Shown: piece after piece, positions 6,281 to 11,327 of the stretch
Numbering within the stretch: position 1 is the stretch's first letter
How the letters are laid out: each line of letters starts with the position of its first letter
NCBI GenBank assembly: GCA_964470825.1
Contig: CAYYEF010000020.1
Coordinates: forward strand, 1-11,327
DNA length: 11,327 nucleotides
Direction of reading: 5' to 3'
Origin: CAYYEF01 sp964470825
GTDB lineage: Bacteria; Patescibacteriota; Minisyncoccia; Phycocordibacterales; JAACPR01
Made by a program: the position numbers and the translations under genes
Notes under the pieces: generated by a model
Seen by the model: the letters and a program-made list of their open reading frames with translations, nothing else
The model's database searches: none
What the model was told of the DNA's origin: nothing

Positions 6281-7471
6281 ATGCCACAAGTAAAACCTGA
6301 AATTGAAACATTTGCACGAATAAAAGTTGTCGGGGTTGGAGGTTCAGGATCAAACGCAATCGATCACATGATCAACACAAAAGTAAAAGGTGTTGAGTTT
6401 ATTGCAATTAACACTGATGCTCAAGATCTACATACATCTCTTGCAAAGAAAAGAATTCATATCGGAAAAAATTTAACAAAGGGTCTTGGCGCTGGAATGA
6501 ATCCAGAAATTGGAAAAAGAGCAATTGAAGAAACTAAAGAAGAAGTTCAAGAATCTATGAAAGGAGCTGATATGGTTTTCATAACTTGTGGTCTTGGAGG
6601 AGGAACAGGCTCTGGTGCAAGTAGCGTTGCTGCCCAAGTCGCTAAAGAAATTGGTGCACTAACAGTTGGCGTGGTGACAAAACCCTTCTTCTTTGAAGGA
6701 AGACAAAGAAGCAAGATTGCCGAAAATGCCCTTGATGAATTACGAAAAGAAGTAGATGCAATTATTGTTATTCCCAACGACAGATTGCTTTCAAATATTT
6801 CAAAAGAAACTACTGCTGAAAATGCTTTTGCAATGTGTGATGATGTTCTTAAACAAGCTGTAGAAGGTATTTCTGATCTTATTACAACTCCCGGAATAAT
6901 AAATATAGACTTTGCTGATGTTCGTTCTATCCTAAAAGAATCTGGTTCAGCATTAATGGGTGTAGGTATTGCTTCAGGTGAAAAAAGAGCAGAAGAAGCT
7001 GCAAAAATGGCAATTAATTCCCCTCTTCTTGATCTATCTATTAATGGAGCAAGAGGCGTACTATTCTCAATCGCAGGAGGTAGCGATTTAACAATGTTTG
7101 AGATCCAAGAAGCTGCAAAAATTATTACTGAATCAATGGATCCAGATGCAAAAGTAATTTTTGGAACTGTTAAAGATGAGAAACTAAAGAAGGGTGATGT
7201 TCGAGTAACTATAATTGCTTCAGGTTTTCCAGAAAGTACTTCAAATAAAAAATCACTATTCGGAAATACAATCTCATCTAGAGTTGAAGAAGATCGTAAA
7301 GAAGAATCAGGAGCTGGAAAAATCTTTAATACTCTTGGAATAACAAAAAAGGAAGAAGTTAAAGAAGAAATAAAGGAAGAAGAAGTTAAACCAACAACCA
7401 CTTCACAACAAGATGACGACGATGAATGGGGTGCGGTTCCAGCTTTCCTACGAAGAAGTAAAATCAAATAA
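6281..7471 (+). CDS. ftsZ: Cell division protein FtsZ
   Basis: Tubulin-like GTPase that polymerises into the Z ring. It has 396 aa. The N-terminal nucleotide-binding domain has VVGVGGSGSNAIDHM (16-30), NTDAQDL (44-50) and the tubulin signature GGGTGSG (106-112). The T7 synergy loop is NIDFADVRSIL (near 209-219), so GTP hydrolysis between subunits should be intact. After about residue 325 comes a short E/K-rich linker, then an acidic run and WGAVPAFLRR, the conserved C-terminal peptide that binds FtsA (compare DIPAFLRKQ of E. coli). No Shine-Dalgarno sequence precedes the ATG. An intrinsic terminator follows the stop after about 8 nt. Identification is certain. Confidence 0.98.
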   Translation: MPQVKPEIETFARIKVVGVGGSGSNAIDHMINTKVKGVEFIAINTDAQDLHTSLAKKRIHIGKNLTKGLGAGMNPEIGKRAIEETKEEVQESMKGADMVFITCGLGGGTGSGASSVAAQVAKEIGALTVGVVTKPFFFEGRQRSKIAENALDELRKEVDAIIVIPNDRLLSNISKETTAENAFAMCDDVLKQAVEGISDLITTPGIINIDFADVRSILKESGSALMGVGIASGEKRAEEAAKMAINSPLLDLSINGARGVLFSIAGGSDLTMFEIQEAAKIITESMDPDAKVIFGTVKDEKLKKGDVRVTIIASGFPESTSNKKSLFGNTISSRVEEDRKEESGAGKIFNTLGITKKEEVKEEIKEEEVKPTTTSQQDDDDEWGAVPAFLRRSKIK

Positions 7472-7479
7472 ATAAACAG

Positions 7480-7506
7480 AAAAACATCTCAAAAGAGGTG
7501 TTTTTT
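7480..7506 (+). terminator. Intrinsic terminator after ftsZ
   Basis: AAAAACATCTC (7480-7490), loop AAAA, GAGGTGTTTTT (7495-7505). The 11-bp stem has one T-G wobble and runs into the T tract. It closes the ftsA-ftsZ unit and isolates trxB. Confidence 0.85.
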
Positions 7507-7524
7507 CTTAAAAAATCATAGCTG

Positions 7525-7533
7525 TGTTAAAAT
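7525..7533 (+). promoter_or_regulatory. trxB extended -10 promoter, predicted leaderless
   Basis: TGTTAAAAT is an extended -10 (TGn plus TAAAAT, 5 of 6) ending 6 nt before the ATG at 7540. The -35 region overlaps the ftsZ terminator's T tract and is poor (TTCTTA), as is common for extended -10 promoters. Confidence 0.45.
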
Positions 7534-7539
7534 ATCGAA

Positions 7540-8466
7540 ATGTTTGAATTAATTATTATTGGCGGCGGACCAGCAGGAGTAGCAGCTGGTGTATATGCTT
7601 CTAGAAAACAACTTAAAACATTATTAATAACAGAAACTTTTGGTGGCCAAAGTGTAGTTTCGGATGGAATTGAAAACTGGATTGGCGAAATAAAAATTAG
7701 TGGTTTTGATCTAGCTAAAAAAATGGAAGCTCACTTGATAGCCTATAAAGGAGAATATCTAACTATTAACAAAGGAGAGAGGGTTGAATTAGTTACTCAA
7801 AATCCAGATAAAACTTTTATAGTAAAAACAAATAAAGGAGAATACCCTACCCAATCAATTCTTATTGCAACAGGCTCAAATAGAAGAAAATTAGAAGTTC
7901 CTGGCGCGGATAGACTTGAATATAAAGGCTTAACATATTGTGCTACTTGTGATGGTCCAATGTTTGCAGGCCAAGATGTTGCAGTCTTTGGTGGAGGAAA
8001 TTCTGCACTAGAAGGTGTAGCTCAATTATTACAATACTGTAAATCTGTAACCTTGGTTCATCGTAGAGAAGAATTTAGAGCAGATCCCATAACTATTGAA
8101 TCAATTAAAAAAGATTCTAAATTAAAAATGATTCTAAATGCAGAAGTTATAGAAATTTTAGGAGATAATTTTGTAAATGGTTTCAAATATAGAGATAAAA
8201 TATCTGGTGAAATTATTGAAGTGCCGGTAACAGGAATTTTTGTAGAAATTGGTGCCCTACCTGCTACAAGTTTCGTAAATTCTCTTGTAGATTCACTTCC
8301 TGACGGAACAATAAAAATAGATCCTTGGAATCAGAGGACAAATATAGAAGGGGTCTGGGCGGCTGGAGATTGTACAAATATTCTATATCACCAAAACAAT
8401 ATTGCTGCAGGTGATGCGGTTCGTGCTCTAGAAGACATTTTCTTGTGGGTAAAAAATAAAAAATAA
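7540..8466 (+). CDS. trxB: Thioredoxin-disulfide reductase
   Basis: FAD- and NADPH-dependent enzyme that passes electrons to thioredoxin. It has 308 aa, the usual low-molecular-weight TrxB size. The N-terminal FAD site is IIIGGGPAG (5-13). The redox disulfide is YCATCDGP (133-140, Cys134/Cys137). The NADPH domain shows GGGNSA (151-156) and HRREEFRA (174-181), which contacts the 2'-phosphate, so NADPH preference is expected. The second FAD motif is GVWAAGDCT (271-279). All catalytic residues are present. No thioredoxin gene is adjacent. It stands alone between the ftsZ terminator and a new promoter at its own 3' end. Confidence 0.95.
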   Translation: MFELIIIGGGPAGVAAGVYASRKQLKTLLITETFGGQSVVSDGIENWIGEIKISGFDLAKKMEAHLIAYKGEYLTINKGERVELVTQNPDKTFIVKTNKGEYPTQSILIATGSNRRKLEVPGADRLEYKGLTYCATCDGPMFAGQDVAVFGGGNSALEGVAQLLQYCKSVTLVHRREEFRADPITIESIKKDSKLKMILNAEVIEILGDNFVNGFKYRDKISGEIIEVPVTGIFVEIGALPATSFVNSLVDSLPDGTIKIDPWNQRTNIEGVWAAGDCTNILYHQNNIAAGDAVRALEDIFLWVKNKK

Positions 8467-8467
8467 A

Positions 8468-8476
8468 TGTTATAAT
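8468..8476 (+). promoter_or_regulatory. Extended -10 promoter of the secreted-protein gene
   Basis: TGTTATAAT is a perfect extended -10 (TGn-TATAAT), starting two nt after the trxB stop. The predicted start is near 8483, leaving a leader of about 49 nt before the ATG at 8532. No -35 lies at normal spacing. Confidence 0.55.
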
Positions 8477-8478
8477 TA

Positions 8479-8501
8479 TCTAATCGACCTATACGATTAG
8501 A
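8479..8501. repeat. Perfect 8-bp inverted repeat at the predicted start site
   Basis: TCTAATCG, a 7-nt spacer (ACCTATA) and CGATTAGA. The repeat begins 2 nt after the -10 box and covers the predicted transcription start, as an operator would. With no T tract after it, a trxB terminator is less likely; an RNA hairpin in the leader is a third possibility. Confidence 0.5.
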
Positions 8502-8531
8502 ATTTAACATTAAAAAATTAATTAATATATT

Positions 8532-9134
8532 ATGAAAAAAATAATTTTGCTTTTAGTCCTAATTGCTTTTGCTATTCCGGCATTTTCTTTTGCAGAAGAT
8601 ACAACATCAGCTTCAAGCACAAGATCTACAAAAAGTGAGATGCGTGAAGAAAAGATGAAAGAGAGATTAGAAAAGGCTTCATCTACAAGAGCTGCTAAGT
8701 TAGAAGCTAAAGAACTAAAGATGAAAGAGAGATTAGAAAAGGCTTCATCTACAAGAGCTGCTAAGTTACAAAAACTAGAATCAAGAAATTCATCTAGCAC
8801 AGTAGATATTGCTTGTGTTAAAAACGCTGTTGGTGAAAGAGAAGATAGTTTTATATCAGCTTTCTCTAAGTTTAATTCAGCAATTTCTGAAGCAATGACA
8901 GATTTTAAAAATGCTTTGCTTAATGTTTGGACAAAAACAGATAAGAAAGAAAGAAAAGATCTTAGAAAATCAGCACAAGAAACATTTAAAGACGCAAAGA
9001 AAAATGCAAATGATAGTTATAAAAATGAAAAGAGAGCTGCATTAGAAAAATTTAAGACAGATACAAAAAATAAATGTAAAAGTACTGAAGCATCATCAGA
9101 AGAAGAAGTTGAAGTAACCGAAACAAATCTTTAA
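8532..9134 (+). CDS. Secreted helical protein with an internal tandem repeat, function unknown
   Basis: Exported protein of 200 aa. The signal peptide is textbook: KK, a hydrophobic core (IILLLVLIAFAIPAF) and a likely signal peptidase I site after SFA at residue 21. A Ser/Thr-rich start of the mature chain leads into two 22-residue repeats beginning KMKERLEKASSTRAAKL (41-57 and 63-79), charged and helix-forming. The C-terminal part (about 92-182) is a long Lys/Glu/Ala helical segment bracketed by the only two cysteines, Cys95 and Cys182, which could pair outside the cell. The tail is acidic. Layouts of this sort (Cys-x2-AV-x-REDS near the start, a final Cys, R/K/A-rich helices) are familiar to me from uncharacterised CPR proteins, but no function is known to me. 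It has its own promoter and terminator. Confidence 0.75.
   Translation: MKKIILLLVLIAFAIPAFSFAEDTTSASSTRSTKSEMREEKMKERLEKASSTRAAKLEAKELKMKERLEKASSTRAAKLQKLESRNSSSTVDIACVKNAVGEREDSFISAFSKFNSAISEAMTDFKNALLNVWTKTDKKERKDLRKSAQETFKDAKKNANDSYKNEKRAALEKFKTDTKNKCKSTEASSEEEVEVTETNL
8651..8768 (+). repeat. In-frame tandem repeat, 66-bp period
   Basis: Bases 8651-8702 recur without a mismatch at 8717-8768 (52 bp). The period is 66 bp, or 22 codons, so the frame is kept. The last 14 bp of each period differ. Exact identity, including synonymous positions, points to a recent duplication or ongoing gene conversion. Confidence 0.9.
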
Positions 9135-9150
9135 CCCTTAAGTTGCTCAT

Positions 9151-9179
9151 AAAAAACACCTAATAAATAGGTGTTTTTT
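9151..9179 (+). terminator. Intrinsic terminator after the secreted-protein gene
   Basis: AAAAAACACCTA (9151-9162), loop ATAAA, TAGGTGTTTTTT (9168-9179): a perfect 12-bp stem ending in six T. Because it starts with an A6 tract it could also act on transcripts from the right. Confidence 0.88.
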
Positions 9180-9193
9180 ATTTTTAAAATAAA

Positions 9194-9218
9194 ATCACGC
9201 CCTAAATTAAGGCGTGAT
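9194..9218 (-). terminator. Terminator overlapping the stop codon of the orphan gene
   Basis: On the minus strand ATCACGCC (9218-9211), a 9-nt loop and GGCGTGAT (9201-9194), followed by TTTATTTT. The 8-bp stem is G/C-rich. Its 5' arm contains the last sense codons (Ile-Thr-Pro) of the orphan gene, and the TAA (9209-9207) lies in the loop. Confidence 0.75.
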
Positions 9219-9890
9219 GAGGTGCTGATAGTTATTAAGAATTGCCCTGCAAAACTCATTCAAATCCTTTAAGTTTTTTAGGGTTTGACACAATTCAGCA
9301 CTAACGGGTGGGTTAGACATGTAAACCTCCTCATTATTTAAAAAACCGATACTCTGTTTTTTATGCTCATAAACAATAAGCTCTATACCCTTTAGATCAT
9401 TTCTTTTTTTAGAATCCGAAGATTCAGATTCTGAAATAATCAAAGCAACAAAGTATTCCAAATCTTCAGTTGAGAGGGATTTAATTTCTGCCAAATCAAC
9501 TATATGAAAACATTCTTCCTTTAAACGACTGCTGACTAGGAGTCTGGCTCCTGGAATTAATTCCAACAAATCATCTTGCTCTCTTGGTTCGCATTGTACG
9601 AGTTTTTGTTTAGATATAAAACGAAAATAATTTGAGATTAGAATTTTATCAATTATAAATTGACTCAACTCAGATGGTTCAGCAAAAATATCTGTAACAA
9701 ATTTTTGCAAATTCCTAAAATGAGACTGGGTTGAACTTATAAGAGATAATTGTTTTCTTCTTGCACGTTCAGTTTTTATTTTTTTTAACTTTTCTTGCCT
9801 TTTACGAGACATTTCTGCCAAATTACTTTCGTGTAAAACCATACCTCTATTGTAAATAAAGGCTCGATTGAGTTCTTCTTTAAGGTTCAT
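9207..9890 (-). CDS. Orphan basic/acidic protein of unknown function
   Basis: I do not recognise this protein. From the ATG at 9890 it has 227 aa and begins MNLKEELNRAFIYNRGMVLH. Residues of about 25-55 form a strongly basic, probably coiled helix (MSRKRQEKLKKIKTERARRK). The rest is an alpha/beta-looking, soluble segment with four cysteines not in a metal-site pattern and an Asp/Glu/Ser-rich stretch (ISESESSDSKKRN). There is no signal peptide or membrane helix. An in-frame ATG at 9926 would add 12 residues (MWCYSFLRNAKI), but it overlaps a promoter-like region, so the internal start is preferred. The gene follows udk on the same strand and ends in its own terminator. Parts read slightly richer in G+C than neighbours, perhaps indicating transfer (weak inference). 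Confidence 0.6.
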   Translation of the reverse strand: MNLKEELNRAFIYNRGMVLHESNLAEMSRKRQEKLKKIKTERARRKQLSLISSTQSHFRNLQKFVTDIFAEPSELSQFIIDKILISNYFRFISKQKLVQCEPREQDDLLELIPGARLLVSSRLKEECFHIVDLAEIKSLSTEDLEYFVALIISESESSDSKKRNDLKGIELIVYEHKKQSIGFLNNEEVYMSNPPVSAELCQTLKNLKDLNEFCRAILNNYQHLITP

Positions 9891-9911
9891 TATCTTAGCG
9901 TTTCTTAAAAA

Positions 9912-9939
9912 AGAATAGCACCACATTTAATAAAGTCAA
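9912..9939 (-). promoter_or_regulatory. Predicted promoter of the orphan gene
   Basis: On the minus strand TTGACT (9939-9934, 5 of 6), a 16-nt spacer and TATTCT (9917-9912, 4 of 6). Transcription would begin near 9905, downstream of the ATG at 9926 and 15 nt before the ATG at 9890, favouring the shorter protein. Confidence 0.4.
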
Positions 9940-9947
9940 TCAAATAT

Positions 9948-9966
9948 ATTATTATTAAATAATAAT
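9948..9966. repeat. All-A/T inverted repeat directly after udk
   Basis: ATTATTATT, one central A, AATAATAAT: perfect 9-bp arms starting one nt past the udk stop on the minus strand. With no G-C pair it is a poor terminator; it may be a weak one or simply low-complexity sequence. Confidence 0.35.
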
Positions 9967-9967
9967 C

Positions 9968-10573
9968 TTATAATTTAAGAATTTTTTCTTCTAAAATTAC
10001 CAACACCTCATTAGCAGATTTTGTGGAAACATCAATAATTAGATCAGTATATATTTTTGTATGTTCAACATATTTCTTATGCATAGGTAATAAAACTTTT
10101 GAAAAATATTCTTGGTCTAAAATAAACTTATTCATACTTCTCCTTTTTGTTGAATCCTCAATAGGGATATCAAAATATAACTTATAATCAAACATATCCC
10201 TGACCATCTTATCCCACAGTGTCAAATATCCTTCAAGGATTACTACTGGTTTTGATTCAATTACATATTCAATCTTATTTTGAAGTGAATGATTATAATT
10301 TGGATTATACAGCTCACTTTTTGTAAAAACTTTTACCGAATTACCATTTTTTAAAGAAACAAGATCTCTATAAATTTTTTTAAAATCTATAGAATCTGGA
10401 TGATCCCAATTTGTAAACCCTTTTAAAATTGGGACTTGTTCTTTATTTTTAAAATAATCATCAATATGAAGCAAAGCAATCTTGTCTGGATATTTTTTAG
10501 AAAGACTAACTGCAACAGTAGATTTACCACTACCACTACCTCCCGCAATTCCTATAATAAAGACTTTATTCAT
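9968..10573 (-). CDS. udk: Uridine kinase-like P-loop kinase
   Basis: Predicted pyrimidine nucleoside kinase (uridine/cytidine to UMP/CMP, nucleotide salvage), fitting a scavenging lifestyle. It has 201 aa; E. coli Udk has about 213. Walker A is GIAGGSGSGKST (8-19). HIDDYFKN (36-43) supplies the catalytic Asp region, NWDHPDSIDF is the substrate-pocket motif of the Udk/PRK family, and PVVILEGYLTLWD matches the usual Walker-B-like VIxEGI strand. The lid-type region IEDSTKRRSMNKF and LLPMHKKYVEHTK (compare RPMHxxFVEPSK) follow. The family is certain; nucleoside substrate is inferred, and another phosphoribulokinase/uridine kinase family specificity is possible. Confidence 0.85.
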   Translation of the reverse strand: MNKVFIIGIAGGSGSGKSTVAVSLSKKYPDKIALLHIDDYFKNKEQVPILKGFTNWDHPDSIDFKKIYRDLVSLKNGNSVKVFTKSELYNPNYNHSLQNKIEYVIESKPVVILEGYLTLWDKMVRDMFDYKLYFDIPIEDSTKRRSMNKFILDQEYFSKVLLPMHKKYVEHTKIYTDLIIDVSTKSANEVLVILEEKILKL

Positions 10574-10581
10574 AACAATAG

Positions 10582-10587
10582 ATTATA
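10582..10587 (-). promoter_or_regulatory. udk -10 box, predicted leaderless
   Basis: On the minus strand a perfect TATAAT (10587-10582) ends 8 nt before the udk ATG at 10573. The -35 region is unconvincing. No Shine-Dalgarno sequence is present. Confidence 0.5.
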
Positions 10588-10638
10588 TACTACCAAATAA
10601 AGCACTCACTTATAACTCTCCAATTACAATATAATAAA

Positions 10639-10660
10639 TAAAAACTAGGGTTAGTTTTTA
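10639..10660 (-). terminator. Hairpin containing the stop codon of the anchored-protein gene
   Basis: On the minus strand TAAAAACTA (10660-10652), loop ACCC and TAGTTTTTA (10647-10639), then TTTATTATAT. The 9-bp stem is mostly A/T, so termination is probably moderate. The TAA (10653-10651) lies across the stem-loop junction. Confidence 0.5.
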
Positions 10661-11286
10661 AATTCTAATGAAGATACTACGGATTCAAAAACCTTTAAAG
10701 ATTCATCAGCATTTAAATCGCATATTTTTGCATAAAATTCATACCAGTACCCATTATTCTTAGTGACTATTTTCTCATAATAGCATTCCTTTATATCATT
10801 ATTACCTTTTGCATATACTTGCATCTTATAAGCAGTCCGTCCTCCTATTTTAAGTTCAGAGAATTTAGTAATTTCATTCCATTCTTGAGATATACCTGAC
10901 TTGAACTTGACCTCATCTAGCTCTGTATTAAATGAAGGGGTCATTTTGTCTGAATCTTCTAATATATCAAAAGCAAAATTTCCTCCTGACTTTATTTCGA
11001 AGTTTACAAAATTACCACCATTTTTGCTGAATACATTATTATTACTGATACTTACCTTATCGATAGGATAATCAAATCTTACACCAAACTGACTATTGTT
11101 GTAAGTTTTTATTTCTTCGTCTGAAATAGTTTTCTCAGGCTCTTGCACATCAGCAACATATGTCTCATTTTCTAATTTTGCTTCTTTATTTTTATCATTT
11201 AAATAGTATTTTCCTCCGACTATCAAAGCAAGAGTGGTTAAAATAATAATCAAAATTACCCAAAAACCTTTTTTTGTGTTTTTCAT
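10651..11286 (-). CDS. Single-span membrane-anchored extracytoplasmic protein
   Basis: A 211-aa protein with a basic N-terminus (MKNTKKGF), one hydrophobic segment (about 8-25, WVILIIILTTLALIVGG) and a hydrophilic outer part. There is no lipobox cysteine, and no clear cleavage site, so an uncleaved signal anchor is likely. After a charged linker (about 30-60) a beta-rich domain starts at YNNSQFGVRFDYP (62-74). This opening, and the closing pattern in which a helix precedes SSLEF, resemble the PsbP-like domain frequent in CPR anchored proteins (recognition by pattern; moderate certainty). Two cysteines (ECYYEK and KICDLN) could form a disulfide. Biochemical role unknown. It has its own promoter and terminator. 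Confidence 0.7.
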   Translation of the reverse strand: MKNTKKGFWVILIIILTTLALIVGGKYYLNDKNKEAKLENETYVADVQEPEKTISDEEIKTYNNSQFGVRFDYPIDKVSISNNNVFSKNGGNFVNFEIKSGGNFAFDILEDSDKMTPSFNTELDEVKFKSGISQEWNEITKFSELKIGGRTAYKMQVYAKGNNDIKECYYEKIVTKNNGYWYEFYAKICDLNADESLKVFESVVSSLEFKN

Positions 11287-11295
11287 ATGGAATCT

Positions 11296-11304
11296 ATTAT
11301 ATCA
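11296..11304 (-). promoter_or_regulatory. Extended -10 promoter of the anchored-protein gene
   Basis: On the minus strand TGATATAAT (11304-11296) is a perfect extended -10 ending 9 nt before the ATG at 11286, predicting a leader of about 0-3 nt. Confidence 0.55.
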
Positions 11305-11327
11305 TTTTTACTCAATTTTTTAGCTAC

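Noticed and set aside
6547..7467. Long minus-strand ORF of 306 codons opposite ftsZ
   Set aside because: It lies entirely antisense to a certain ftsZ gene, is Ser/Ile/Phe-rich low-complexity and shows no domain; it is a codon-usage shadow.
434..7471. Possible recoding of UGA as in SR1/Gracilibacteria
   Set aside because: All genes read through at family length with the standard code and contain no in-frame TGA, so there is no sign of recoding.
8522..8800. Minus-strand 92-codon ORF opposite the secreted protein
   Set aside because: Its internal repeat merely mirrors the tandem repeat of the plus-strand gene, which has a signal peptide, promoter and terminator.
9891..9926. Upstream ATG giving a 239-aa orphan protein
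   Set aside because: The extra residues overlap a TTGACT/TATTCT promoter pair, and MNLKEEL is a more natural N-terminus; not fully excluded.

Overview
The window looks like a chromosomal segment of a Candidate Phyla Radiation (Patescibacteria, probably Parcubacteria-type) bacterium. This is inferred from the low G+C (roughly one third by eye), tightly packed genes, a CPR-style ribosomal protein S1, and small secreted or anchored proteins of types I associate with that group. The standard code fits. Twelve of thirteen visible stop codons are TAA, pth uses TAG, and TGA is neither a stop nor an in-frame sense codon, which argues against the UGA=Gly lineages.

Layout. The left block (1-2337, minus strand) reads pth -> a cyclic-di-AMP synthase fused to a YbbR/CdaR-like domain -> a 28-codon ORF with a CxxC motif -> the start of rpsA (S1), which runs off the left edge. 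A compact divergent promoter region (2338-2403) separates it from the central plus-strand block: lepB, a degenerate histidyl-tRNA-synthetase-like protein, rpsU (S21), ybeY, ftsA, ftsZ and trxB, then a secreted helical protein with a recent internal tandem duplication. Two intrinsic terminators face each other near 9150-9220. The right block (9207-11286, minus strand) holds a membrane-anchored protein, a uridine kinase-like P-loop enzyme and an orphan basic protein.

Functional themes are translation and ribosome maturation (S1, S21, YbeY, Pth, HisRS-like), division (FtsA anchoring FtsZ, as an isolated pair without ftsQ, ddl or mur genes beside it), protein export (signal peptidase I, one secreted and one anchored protein), c-di-AMP synthesis and thiol redox.

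The most notable points are: (i) the CdaA-CdaR domain fusion; (ii) a HisRS paralogue that seems to have lost its aminoacylation motifs but kept the anticodon-binding-like domain; (iii) -10 boxes 6-9 nt upstream of the start codon in six genes, with no Shine-Dalgarno sequence, suggesting leaderless mRNAs; (iv) a tiny CxxC ORF ahead of rpsA; and (v) terminator-like hairpins that contain the stop codon. I saw no CRISPR array, tRNA, rRNA, transposon or integrase.
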